Program-made: the position numbers and the translations under genes | The notes under the pieces: generated by a model | The model's database searches: none | The model's input: the letters and a program-made list of their open reading frames with translations, nothing else | Told to the model about the DNA's origin: nothing | NCBI GenBank assembly: GCA_964351855.1 | Contig: CAYGQD010000006.1 | Location: 1-64,000 of the forward strand | DNA from: JBCDHN01 sp964351855 | GTDB lineage: Bacteria; Verrucomicrobiota; Verrucomicrobiia; Verrucomicrobiales; DEV007 | DNA: 64,000 bases | Direction of reading: 5' to 3' | Part shown: piece by piece, positions 1 through 7,720 of the stretch | Layout: every line of letters starts with the position of its first letter | Numbering within the stretch: the first letter of the stretch is position 1

Positions 1-149
1 AGGAAGGAACGAAGCGAGCTTCGTGACTGACGAGCAACGCAGAAATGGTGGAAAAGGCGAGATTCATCCGAACCTAACCGCGCAGCGGCAAAATCCTCTT
101 ATCTTCTAAAATTGCCGGAATGTGCAATCTGTTGGACGGGATACACTAA
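1..149 (+). repeat. Palindromic intergenic repeat, copy 1 (cut by window edge)
   Basis: This is the right part of a repeat found complete at 20419-20630 and, more diverged, at 50080-50299. Shared core: a stretch near positions 19-46 containing CTTCGTGACTGACGAGCAAC. The right end (about 113-149) carries CCGGAATGTGCAATCT followed by TTGGACGG, matching the right end of the second copy. The left end lies outside the window. The last bases supply the TAG stop codon of the minus-strand gene that follows. Confidence 0.8.
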
Positions 150-1174
150 ACTCCGGGTGCAGGCAGCGCTTTGGCCTTCGATGCGGCGAGAAACTCGCGC
201 AGCGCTCCGAGAACCCGTTTGGCCAGTTCTGCCTGGCTGCGTGGCATCCGGAAGGATCCGCGGAAGCTTCCTCCACGATCATAGATCAGAATGTGTTCGC
301 TCAGCAATCCGGGCTCATGTCCCAGTTGGAGATCCGTGCCGGTGAGTTCGACGCAGAAATGCTGACGCCAGCTCCGACCGATGAAGAAGAGTCGGGAACG
401 GTCGCCCCGCAGCACCACCAGTCGTCCAAAGAGCCAGGGCTTGACGCCGGTGAGGCCTTTCGATTTTCCAGTCAGCACTTGAGCGCTCCAGAGCACTTCG
501 GAATTGGGGGCTTGTTCCAGCAATGCCAAGTCTTCTTCCGGACTGAGCGTGTGTCCCAGTTCCTTGCGCTCGCCGCCGAAGAGGTTCTGAAACAAGAGCC
601 AGTAGAATCCGCGAATTCTGCGGAACAGTTTTGGGAAGGCGAACAGGGCCACGGCGAGGAAGATCACACAGACCACTGCCATGGTTCGTGGAGAAACGGA
701 CATGAGAGCTAAACCACCGACCACTGCCACGTCTTCAATCATGCTGGCAGCGGCATTGGAGACCGGCTCCGGCGAATTGTTGATCACGAGGCGGGTTCCG
801 GCTTTGAAACCGTGGCTGACCATCGTCGCGCCACCGGCGACTAGGCCGATGATAACTTGAAACTCCGGATCGACCGTTCCCAGCGTCGAAATCGCGAGCA
901 ATCCACCGCCGACGGGGCGAATTAAGGTGTGAAACGAATCCCAGACGCTGTCGACCCAGGGAATCTTATCGGCCATCACTTCGACGACCATGAGGGCTCC
1001 GGCAACCACGAGGACCGTGTCGTTACCGAGAATCGAAAGCTCTTCGTAACGAGGAGCGAGGACCAACCAGTTCATCTTCACCGCCAGCCCGGTCACGAAC
1101 GCGGTCAGATACAGATTGAGTCCAGCGAGAGTCGCAAATCCGAGAGCGACGGCAAGTTGATCGAGAATCTCCAT
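146..1174 (-). CDS. DUF4126 domain membrane protein
   Basis: A 342-residue protein whose first ~180 residues match the DUF4126 pattern: a hydrophobic start (ALGFATLAGLNLYLTAF), a polar loop with DKIPWVDSVWDSFHTLIRP, then glycine-rich membrane segments. The last ~150 residues are soluble and charged and are not recognised. It is probably an inner-membrane protein; the DUF4126 family has no established function. The ATG start directly precedes the hydrophobic segment. The TAG stop (146-148) falls on the terminus of the neighbouring palindromic repeat. Confidence 0.85.
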   Translation of the reverse strand: MEILDQLAVALGFATLAGLNLYLTAFVTGLAVKMNWLVLAPRYEELSILGNDTVLVVAGALMVVEVMADKIPWVDSVWDSFHTLIRPVGGGLLAISTLGTVDPEFQVIIGLVAGGATMVSHGFKAGTRLVINNSPEPVSNAAASMIEDVAVVGGLALMSVSPRTMAVVCVIFLAVALFAFPKLFRRIRGFYWLLFQNLFGGERKELGHTLSPEEDLALLEQAPNSEVLWSAQVLTGKSKGLTGVKPWLFGRLVVLRGDRSRLFFIGRSWRQHFCVELTGTDLQLGHEPGLLSEHILIYDRGGSFRGSFRMPRSQAELAKRVLGALREFLAASKAKALPAPGV

Positions 1175-1248
1175 ACTTAAGGATCGTTGCAGAAACCGAG
1201 CTTTGTCTGCGATTATAATCGATTTCTCGATTTATAATCCCGGCCAGA

Positions 1249-1290
1249 CAAAAAAAGGACGAAGAATGGCGGGGAAACCACTCTTCGTCC
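1249..1290 (-). terminator. Rho-independent terminator
   Basis: Read on the minus strand, GGACGAAGAGTGG and CCATTCTTCGTCC form a 13-bp stem with one G-U pair, followed by a run of seven T. It lies just downstream of the small exported protein at 1321-1671 and would end its transcript before the DUF4126 gene. Confidence 0.85.
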
Positions 1291-1320
1291 CTTATGAAAG
1301 GGCTGTGCTTCAGCGGGAAT

Positions 1321-1671
1321 TTACCGACCGAAGTTAAAGCGGATGGAAACGTTGTCCCGGCTACGATACGGAGAATTGTAGTAGCGTGAATTGGACTGAT
1401 TGCAGGAGCTTCCGCGCCCGTAGCTATTGTAGGAGCTGTAAGGGCTGCGGCTGCGGTAGGAAGAGCAGCGGCTGTGTGGTTGGGAGATCCACCGAACGAC
1501 GGGGCGGCGGCAAGAATCGTAGCCAATCACGCGGGGATAGGCAAAAACGGGCTGGCGGCAGACGTTGCAGTGACCCACGACTTTCCGGGAATGTTGAGCC
1601 GAAGCACTGGTCGGAATGAGAACGGCAGATGCGACGAGAAGAGAAACAGCTGTTAGGGCAAAGACTTTCAT
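1321..1671 (-). CDS. Small exported Ser/Tyr/Arg-rich protein
   Basis: This 116-residue protein is not recognised. It has a clear signal peptide (MKVFALTAVSLLVASAVLIP, cleavage probably after SASA). The mature part has a CNVCRQPVFAYPR segment, a further cysteine pair, and a low-complexity tail rich in Ser, Tyr, Arg and Asn. The CxxC could bind metal or form a disulfide; this is inference. It has its own terminator and is probably a single-gene unit. A weak version of the motif seen upstream of stress genes at 43-52 kb lies 33 nt before the start. Confidence 0.75.
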   Translation of the reverse strand: MKVFALTAVSLLVASAVLIPTSASAQHSRKVVGHCNVCRQPVFAYPRVIGYDSCRRPVVRWISQPHSRCSSYRSRSPYSSYNSYGRGSSCNQSNSRYYNSPYRSRDNVSIRFNFGR

Positions 1672-1704
1672 GAGGGTTGGGTAGGTAGGGTTAAGATCCC
1701 GTAG

Positions 1705-1723
1705 ATCGGGACTTTACCCTAGG
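1705..1723 (-). promoter_or_regulatory. Weak match to GGTAGGGTTACACCCCAT motif
   Basis: On the minus strand this reads CCTAGGGTAAAGTCCCGAT, one base longer than the motif found at 43.3, 47.2, 49.0, 51.7 and 52.1 kb. It sits 33 nt from the start codon of the exported protein gene, the same spacing as the strong sites. It could be chance. Confidence 0.3.
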
Positions 1724-1768
1724 AGACGCACCCCTCAGGAGCACTTGCGTTGAAGCGGCAAAAAAAGC

Positions 1769-2230
1769 TCAGGCGAACTTGCGCTTTGATTTGCCGAAGA
1801 GCTTGCCGACGAATCTTCCCGCATGGCCAATCACGGGAACCTTGACCCGCTTCGTTGGTTTGACGGAATTCGTCCGGGCGAACATGTGACGATTGTTCGA
1901 TCCACGCACTTGGGGTTTCTCGCGAATGCGGAGGTCAACTTTCTGGTACGAAGCTGGAGTGATCGGTTGAGAAAGGCCGTTGCGAACAAACTTGCCTCGA
2001 TTGTCGACCAACTGCACACGATCGCCCGAAACCTGAATCCCGGTAGCGAACTTCATGCTGTAGGTATTCACCGCCGGGCTGGCGCTGGGCGAGTAAACCG
2101 AAAAGCTTCTCCAGGCCGCGCCGTAGTTTTCTTCCTGATAAATGGCAGCCGCATCCGCCGACTGGCGAAAAAGACCCGCTAAGACAAGACACCCGAAGAT
2201 GAGAGAGACCGTGGAGAAGTTACGCTTCAT
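1769..2230 (-). CDS. Exported hypothetical protein
   Basis: The start is the ATG at 2230 (MKRNFSTVSLIFGCLVLAGL), which gives a normal signal peptide ending near QSADA; an upstream in-frame ATG would add 12 residues and spoil it. The mature protein (~130 residues) begins AAIYQEENYGAAWRSFSVYS and ends in a very basic Lys/Arg-rich tail. No family is recognised. The ~60 bp upstream of the start are strongly AT-rich and probably hold the promoter. It does not form an operon with the neighbouring aminotransferase gene. Confidence 0.7.
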   Translation of the reverse strand: MKRNFSTVSLIFGCLVLAGLFRQSADAAAIYQEENYGAAWRSFSVYSPSASPAVNTYSMKFATGIQVSGDRVQLVDNRGKFVRNGLSQPITPASYQKVDLRIREKPQVRGSNNRHMFARTNSVKPTKRVKVPVIGHAGRFVGKLFGKSKRKFA

Positions 2231-2405
2231 AGCGCCGAAATTATCACCACCTGATCGCAAAATCAAAAATATTCATAATTTTTATAAATCAGAATGTTTT
2301 TGAGGTGGTTTTGGATCAGGGGCAGGTCAACCAAAGTCGAGATTGACTGCTTCCCGCGAGATCGTTCACCGGTTTTCCAGATCTCAGGGCACTTCGGCGT
2401 GGAAG

Positions 2406-2434
2406 TGCTGAATTGCTGAATTGCTGAAGTGCTG
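2406..2434. repeat. Short 8-bp tandem repeat
   Basis: Three full and one partial copies of TGCTGAAT/G stand just beyond the 3' end of the aminotransferase gene. It is a small slippage-prone repeat outside any coding region, with no function apparent. Confidence 0.7.
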
Positions 2435-2447
2435 TCGTTGATCCGCT

Positions 2448-3614
2448 TTAATGAGAGAGGCAGAATTCCTCGAAGCGGTCGAGGCCGCGCTTGATCACGT
2501 CCAAACCGGTAGCGTAGCTGAAACGCAGGCTGTGGTCGTTCCCAAAGGCGATTCCCGGGACAACGGCGACCTGGTAGCGGCTTAGAAGTTTCTCCGCCAG
2601 ATTGACGGACTTGATTTCCATCGGTGACGTATCGACGAGGAAGTAGAAGGCGCCCTCTGGCTCCATCACGCGGATGTTGTTGATGCCCTGGAGGCGATTC
2701 AGCATGTATTGGCGGCGCATGTCGAACTCGTCGCGCATGTCACTGACAAAGGTTTGGTCCGCTTTGATCGCGGCTAGACCACCCCACTGGGCGAAGGAAG
2801 TCGGGTTCGAAGTCGTGTGGCTCTGGATCGTCGAGATTGCTTTCGCGATGGCCTTGGGAGCCGCGAGGTAACCCAAGCGCCAGCCGGTCATGGCATACGC
2901 CTTACTGAAACCGTTGATGGTAATCGTCAGTTCGGCCAGCTCCTTACTCAGGGAAGCGATGCTGCAATGCTCTTTCTCGTTATAGATGAGCTTTTCGTAA
3001 ATCTCATCGGACAGAATCACGATGTCCTCTGCGGCGGCGACTTCCCCAATCTCCTGGAGTTCTTTCTTCGAGTAAACTGCGCCGGTCGGATTGTTCGGCG
3101 TGTTGAGAATGAGCATTTTCGTCTTCGCGGTCATCGCGTCGTCGAACTCTTCGGCGGTCAGCTTCCAGCCATTCTCGAATTTCGTCTCGATGATGTTGGA
3201 CTCCGCTCCGACGCAGGTCGCCATTTCCGGGTAGCTGGTCCAGTAAGGGGCGGGGATCATGATCTCGTCACCGGGATCGCAAACCGCCATCATCGCGTTA
3301 AAGATGCTGTGCTTGGCTCCACAGCTGACGATCACCTGACTGGGATCGACTTCGATGTTGTTATCGAGGAGAAACTTCTCCGCGATGGCTTCCCGCAGTT
3401 GGGGAATTCCGGAGGAAGGGGTATAGCGTGTTTTCCCTGCCTCCAGCGCATCGATAGCGGCTTGCTTGATGAATTGGGGCGTGCCCTGATCCGGCTCGCC
3501 GGCTCCAAAGCTGCAAACGTCGATGCCGTCATCATACATTTGCTTGGCGGTGGCGGTGATCGAAAGAGTCATCGACTCAGAGAGATTTTTGATACGGTCG
3601 GCTACGAGATCCAT
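2448..3614 (-). CDS. aspC: Aspartate aminotransferase, class I (I-gamma type)
   Basis: A 388-residue PLP-dependent transaminase, predicted to interconvert aspartate/2-oxoglutarate and oxaloacetate/glutamate in the cytoplasm. Visible family motifs are FGAGEPDQGTP near the N-terminus, YTPSSGIPQLREAIA, the NTPNNPTGAVYS substrate/PLP loop, LSDEIYEKLIY, the Schiff-base lysine in GFSKAYAMTGWRLGY, and the C-terminal RFSYAT arginine. Length and motifs fit family I-gamma enzymes of the Thermus/Rhizobium type; some of these also act on prephenate. The start MDLVADRIKNLSESM is preferred over an ATG 28 codons upstream because family members begin with this helix. Confidence 0.93.
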   Translation of the reverse strand: MDLVADRIKNLSESMTLSITATAKQMYDDGIDVCSFGAGEPDQGTPQFIKQAAIDALEAGKTRYTPSSGIPQLREAIAEKFLLDNNIEVDPSQVIVSCGAKHSIFNAMMAVCDPGDEIMIPAPYWTSYPEMATCVGAESNIIETKFENGWKLTAEEFDDAMTAKTKMLILNTPNNPTGAVYSKKELQEIGEVAAAEDIVILSDEIYEKLIYNEKEHCSIASLSKELAELTITINGFSKAYAMTGWRLGYLAAPKAIAKAISTIQSHTTSNPTSFAQWGGLAAIKADQTFVSDMRDEFDMRRQYMLNRLQGINNIRVMEPEGAFYFLVDTSPMEIKSVNLAEKLLSRYQVAVVPGIAFGNDHSLRFSYATGLDVIKRGLDRFEEFCLSH

Positions 3615-3731
3615 GTTCAGGCGTTCGTTGAAGGTTGGCGTGGAAAAAGGTGAAAGGTGGCGAAAACAGGGCCGCAAGACGTGAGTCGAAGGAAACACCT
3701 TTCAATGCCGCAGAAGAAGCCCGGGAGAGAG

Positions 3732-3908
3732 GTGCTGACCGTGTCCGTGAGTTGCATGTTTACCGTGGTTCCCGCATTTCGAGAAACAAAACGGTGATGG
3801 CTCCGGTTCCCGGAAATGACGGGCTCATGTTCTTACGCAGAATGTGCCCTCACGCAAGGGAAAGAACTGAGGAAATGCGTTCCGCGAGCGGTGGTTTGTC
3901 AGGGCCAC
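3732..3908. ncRNA. Possible structured RNA in the aspC-upstream gap
   Basis: The 371-bp gap 3615-3985 has no convincing gene. It contains nested complementary segments that could fold into one long interrupted rod: CTGAC 3735-3739 with GTCAG 3898-3902, ACCG 3762-3765 with CGGT 3889-3892, CGCATTTC 3773-3780 with GAAATGCG 3872-3879, GTTCTT 3829-3834 with AAGAAC 3862-3867, and CCCT 3847-3850 with AGGG 3857-3860. The size (~177 nt) and rod shape recall 6S RNA, but no primary-sequence hallmark was recognised and strand is undetermined. A leader of aspC on the minus strand is equally possible. Confidence 0.25.
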
Positions 3909-3985
3909 GAAAGGGAAAGCGGCGGAACCGGGCTACCTCCAATCTGGAAACGGAATTCGGTGGGTCAACTTATGCCTTCACCGCT

Positions 3986-4846
3986 TCAGGCTGGACGCGC
4001 CAAGATCCCAACCCATTTCCCGCGTTGAACCTTGCGTTCCAGCTTCAACCCATTTTCGCGAGCCACCGCTTTCACTTCCGCCGATTGCTCCCGCAGAATC
4101 CCCGAAAGGATGACCCAACCGTTCGCGCGAACGGAGCGGCGAATCTTCGGCAAAATGCGGATGAGGATGGAGCTGAAAAGATTGGCGGCAACGACTTCGT
4201 AGCGGAGTGAGGGCCGCCAGGTGAGGACGTCTTCTTCGCGGAGTTCGATTCGGCTTTCGTCCAGATCGTGGCGCTGCATGCTGGCGCGGGCGACTTCGAT
4301 CGCTTTCGGGTCGAAATCGGAGGCAACTGCATGGATCGCGCCGAGCCGACAGGCCGCGATCGCAAGGACGCCGGTTCCCGTCCCCAAATCCAGCAGCTTC
4401 CAGCGATCTCGAGGCAAGGATCGACTGACGTCGCAAAGAAAGCGGAGGCAGGTCGCCGTGGTAGGGTGATCGCCGGTACCAAACGCCATTTCCGGTGGGA
4501 AGCAGAGGATCTCGCGACGGGGAAACTGCTCCCGAAGTTCGGCGAGGAACTCGGGATCTTGATCGAGCGCCAGAATGAGGCGGTCACGAATCCGGATGGT
4601 CTTTCTAGTAGAACCCGCAGTGCCTAACGCGGCCCAATTTTGCACCGCGAAGGGGCGAACCTCGCCACCAAATTCCCGTCGAAACGCTTCCGCCTCGGTT
4701 TTGGAGTCAAAGAAAGCCTCGATCTGTGTTTTTCGCCCGGGTTGTTCGGTGCAAACGAACTGGGTGTGGCCCTCAAGCAGCAGACGGGTTTCCCAGGATT
4801 CCGTCTCACTTGCGGCGACGCTGCGCGACCATTGAAACAAGTTCAC
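3986..4846 (-). CDS. prmA: Ribosomal protein L11 methyltransferase
   Basis: A 286-residue SAM-dependent methyltransferase predicted to methylate ribosomal protein L11. Residues ~1-110 are a divergent N-terminal substrate-recognition domain. The catalytic half shows the PrmA signature FGTGDHPTT at 122-130, the SAM-binding LLDLGTGTGVLAIAA from residue 151, the acidic DFDPKAIEVA strand-2 motif and an AANLFSSIL motif near 220. The length matches the family. It stands 5 nt downstream of the secreted hydrolase gene on the same strand and may be co-transcribed with it. Confidence 0.9.
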   Translation of the reverse strand: MNLFQWSRSVAASETESWETRLLLEGHTQFVCTEQPGRKTQIEAFFDSKTEAEAFRREFGGEVRPFAVQNWAALGTAGSTRKTIRIRDRLILALDQDPEFLAELREQFPRREILCFPPEMAFGTGDHPTTATCLRFLCDVSRSLPRDRWKLLDLGTGTGVLAIAACRLGAIHAVASDFDPKAIEVARASMQRHDLDESRIELREEDVLTWRPSLRYEVVAANLFSSILIRILPKIRRSVRANGWVILSGILREQSAEVKAVARENGLKLERKVQRGKWVGILARPA

Positions 4847-4851
4847 AGGAT

Positions 4852-5889
4852 TCAGCGTTGATCCTTTTCGCAGCGATCATCCGCCGGAACGGCTGTTCCG
4901 GTTGCATCGACAGGGTGGGTGAAGAGATAACGCCAGACGGGTTCGTAAAGCAGTTCGCCCTCGGCATTTTTAGGCGAGGATTTTCCGGGCGTTACCGCAG
5001 AGTGGGCGCGCTTAGGATCGTTCGCGACGTCCGCCGCAGAAGTCAGCCTTCGGCTGTTCTCGAATGGTGCCTCCGCCTCTTCTACCGAGACGATGGGACC
5101 AAATTCGTGAAGTCCGAGCAGTTCCCAGGAGCGACAGTAGTGATCCGCCGTCCATCCTCCATCCAACACGTGACTGAATCCGAAGTAGCGATTCGCCGGG
5201 GTCGCAGAAGGAAGCGCTTGCCAGATTTGGTAGTTGTCGCGGGGGCCACAGAGCATCACCACGCGGGCCACTTTCTGATGTTTGGCGAAGCGTGCTGCTG
5301 TCGTTGATCCGTGGGAACTGCCTGCCATGATCACCTTCTCCCAGCGGATCGCGCTCTGGTCTTCGGTGAGAAACTGTCCCCAATTTCCCTCCGGATTTTC
5401 CTTCGCCAACCAAATGAGGAATTGGCGACTGCGCTCCATCATCCCGTCCGGCTGAGGAATACTGACATCGGAACTAACGTCCTCGCCCGTCGCCGCTTCC
5501 AATCGGACATTGCCGCGGCAGTGTTCCCCCACCGGTTTTTCCTGACACACCAGCGAAAACCAGCGGTTCGCATAATGGGGCTGGATGGCGTGGAGCCCGT
5601 AACGGTTGAGCCGATCGAACAACTGCTCATTGTGGCTCATCAGCCAGATCACGAGCTGGCCTTTGGGCTCGACGCGAGTATCGACACTGGCGACTTGGAG
5701 ATCCTGCGGCTTGCCGTCTTTCGAAAAAATGAAGCCGATTTCCGGATGCTCTTTGGCTCGCGAGTCTAACTCGCTGGCCCGCGCTTCCAGGACAAAACGT
5801 CCCGGTTCCTCCGCCTGGCTCGAGCTGACGCCAAAACCGGTGGTCAAGGCCAAAACGGCAACGAGGCCTTTGATCGATGTGGAGTTCAT
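4852..5889 (-). CDS. Secreted alpha/beta-hydrolase-like protein
   Basis: The start MNSTSIKGLVAVLALTTGFG gives a signal peptide ending near SSQA; an ATG three codons earlier is possible. The mature protein (~320 residues) has a GSSHGS nucleophile elbow in a typical alpha/beta-hydrolase context (VIMAGSSHGSTTAARFAKH), then VVMLCGPRDNYQIWQALP and a later HEFGP segment that may hold the catalytic histidine. It resembles the BPSS1187 family of uncharacterised hydrolases. Export to the periplasm is inferred from the signal peptide; the substrate is unknown. It lies 5 nt upstream of prmA. Confidence 0.7.
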   Translation of the reverse strand: MNSTSIKGLVAVLALTTGFGVSSSQAEEPGRFVLEARASELDSRAKEHPEIGFIFSKDGKPQDLQVASVDTRVEPKGQLVIWLMSHNEQLFDRLNRYGLHAIQPHYANRWFSLVCQEKPVGEHCRGNVRLEAATGEDVSSDVSIPQPDGMMERSRQFLIWLAKENPEGNWGQFLTEDQSAIRWEKVIMAGSSHGSTTAARFAKHQKVARVVMLCGPRDNYQIWQALPSATPANRYFGFSHVLDGGWTADHYCRSWELLGLHEFGPIVSVEEAEAPFENSRRLTSAADVANDPKRAHSAVTPGKSSPKNAEGELLYEPVWRYLFTHPVDATGTAVPADDRCEKDQR

Positions 5890-5904
5890 GCTGGGCAACG
5901 AAGG

Positions 5905-6504
5905 CTATTTGTTGCCGAAAAGATTGCCCAATGCGCCTCCCAAGCCACCACCGCCCAGAAATTTGCCGGCCAAATCATTGATCGCGTTTCCGTCGCCATC
6001 TTCGTCAAGAATTCCCAACACCGCCTCCATCCCACCGCCGGATTCGCTTTTTTTCTTGGCCAAGGCCCCGAGAAGTAAGGGCGCAATCATCGAAACCGCC
6101 TTGGTCGCCTTTTCACCATCGATCCCGAGATGCTGGCCGAGAATCTGACCGATGATGCCGCCGCCGCTACCACCGCCAAGCAACCCACCGAGGCCTCCAC
6201 CGCCGAGAAGTCCGGCCATTCCGCTGCCCATGAGAGATTTCAGAATATCGTTCGAACTTCCAACCGCCTCGTCCATCGCCTGACCCACGTTTTCGAGAGC
6301 TGCTTCATTGCCATGTTCGTCGATCAAGGATTCCACGCTTTCGGCTCCGTCTTTTTGGGCTTTCGCCGCCAGTCCGCCGAGGATCAGAGGGGCGACTTTC
6401 GGGAGCATTTCAGAAGCTTCGAACTCAGGGATATCAAGTTTCTGGGAAAGGGCGCTGCTCACCTGGCCGCCATAGGTATCGACAAGTTGCTGTAAAAAAG
6501 ACAT
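5905..6504 (-). CDS. DUF937 domain protein
   Basis: A 199-residue protein starting MSFLQQLVDTYGGQVSSALS, followed by FEASEMLPKVAPLILGGLAAKA, a typical DUF937 helical repeat. A second copy of the PLLLGALAKKK pattern occurs near residue 145, separated by long Gly-Leu runs (LLGGGGLGGLLGGG). The C-terminus has an EF-hand-like DEDGDGNAIND stretch that might bind calcium. The function of the family is not established. It lies 15 nt upstream of the secreted hydrolase gene and diverges from the EEP-family gene. Confidence 0.85.
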   Translation of the reverse strand: MSFLQQLVDTYGGQVSSALSQKLDIPEFEASEMLPKVAPLILGGLAAKAQKDGAESVESLIDEHGNEAALENVGQAMDEAVGSSNDILKSLMGSGMAGLLGGGGLGGLLGGGSGGGIIGQILGQHLGIDGEKATKAVSMIAPLLLGALAKKKSESGGGMEAVLGILDEDGDGNAINDLAGKFLGGGGLGGALGNLFGNK

Positions 6505-6627
6505 GGGCGGATCTTAGACACGGCTTCCTCATTGCGAAACTCGAAAAATGGAGGCTTTCCGGGGAGTGTCTTTGCTCGAACCTGGAAATTGGCGTTTCCG
6601 ATCCCCGGTTTCACGCTAGGCTGGCGC

Positions 6628-7581
6628 GTGGTTTTCTCCAAAATCCTTTCGCCTGAAGTCGTTGCTCGATGGATTCCGCCCGGTCTCATCGTGCTCGCGG
6701 TCGGGTTGCTGGAGCGAGTTTGGTGGTTTGGGGATTTGATGGCCCATCTCCGGGCTCATCTGGCCTTTGGTTTCCTGGTCTTGGCGGCGGCATTTTTTCT
6801 TTGGAAACGCTTCAAAACCGGTTGGCTGGCAACAGCCGGGGCCGTTGTTTCTTTGATTCTCGTCGTTCCCCCGCTTTTCAACGTCGCACCTCGGGCGAAG
6901 GCTTCTTCGGACCAACCGACCTTGCGCGTCTTTGCCCACAACGTCGGCTACAACAGCCAGGACCAAGACGCGGTCGTTCGCCAGATCCGGGAAGCTGATG
7001 CGGATGTGGTTGTAGTGTTGGAAGTGACGGCGGGGTGGCAGCAGGCCTTGAAGGAGTTGTTTGACGAATACCAGTTCGATATCTCGGAGGCGCGGGAATC
7101 GAACTTCGGAATCATGCTCCTGAGCCGTTTTCCGGTGATCGACCAGAAGATCGAGGATTTTAGCGGTTGGGATCTGCCTTCGATCACGGCGGAAATCGAT
7201 TTCCATGGCGAACGCGTCGTTGTGATTGGGACCCATCCTCCTCCGCCAGTGGCTCGCGATCTCTGGGAAGTCCGCAACTGGCATCTGGAATCGCTTGCCC
7301 GATCGGTTCGGCTTCACGATTCGCCCGTGCTGGTCTGTGGCGATTTCAACGCGACGCCTTGGAGTGCGGCCTATCGCAAGCTCTTGACGGACTCTGGCTT
7401 ACGAAGCGTGGTCACCCCACTCCTCCCTAGTTGGCGTCCCTTACCGATTCCGTTCCTGGGGATTCCCTGCGATCACCAGTTGGTTTCGGACGAATTCCGG
7501 GTCGTTCGGCGAATTCCGTTGGATTACGCGGGCTCCGACCATCGCGCGTTCGTGATCGAAGTTCAGCTCGAATCGCAATAG
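6628..7581 (+). CDS. Membrane-anchored endonuclease/exonuclease/phosphatase family protein
   Basis: N-terminal residues ~10-90 contain two or three membrane helices. The remainder is an EEP-superfamily (DNase I-like) domain: LRVFAHNVGYN with the metal-binding Asn, DADVVVVLEV with the metal-binding Glu, the GTHPPPPV His, VCGDFNATPWS with the Asp/Asn pair, and the terminal GSDHRAF. All catalytic elements appear present. The start is taken at GTG 6628; the frame is open to 6532 and a TTG there would add 32 residues. These proteins act on nucleic acids or on phosphodiester or phospholipid substrates; which one cannot be told. Confidence 0.82.
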   Translation: MVFSKILSPEVVARWIPPGLIVLAVGLLERVWWFGDLMAHLRAHLAFGFLVLAAAFFLWKRFKTGWLATAGAVVSLILVVPPLFNVAPRAKASSDQPTLRVFAHNVGYNSQDQDAVVRQIREADADVVVVLEVTAGWQQALKELFDEYQFDISEARESNFGIMLLSRFPVIDQKIEDFSGWDLPSITAEIDFHGERVVVIGTHPPPPVARDLWEVRNWHLESLARSVRLHDSPVLVCGDFNATPWSAAYRKLLTDSGLRSVVTPLLPSWRPLPIPFLGIPCDHQLVSDEFRVVRRIPLDYAGSDHRAFVIEVQLESQ

Positions 7582-7720
7582 GGAGCGCTGATCCGTCGAA
7601 AAGCTTGCGAACTTGCCTCATTTCTGGGAAGAAATTCGGAGAATTCGACGTTATACCATGGTGAAATTGAACATTCGCCATCGGCCCGATGCCGAAGTCG
7701 CTCGAAGCTACTCCCTTTTC

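Noticed and set aside
3615..3985. SRP RNA, RNase P RNA or tmRNA in the aspC-prmA gap
   Set aside because: None of the conserved core sequences of these RNAs is present on either strand.
3635..4210. 191-codon plus-strand frame across the aspC-prmA gap
   Set aside because: Its second half is antisense to prmA, its translation is charged low-complexity sequence, and no family fits.
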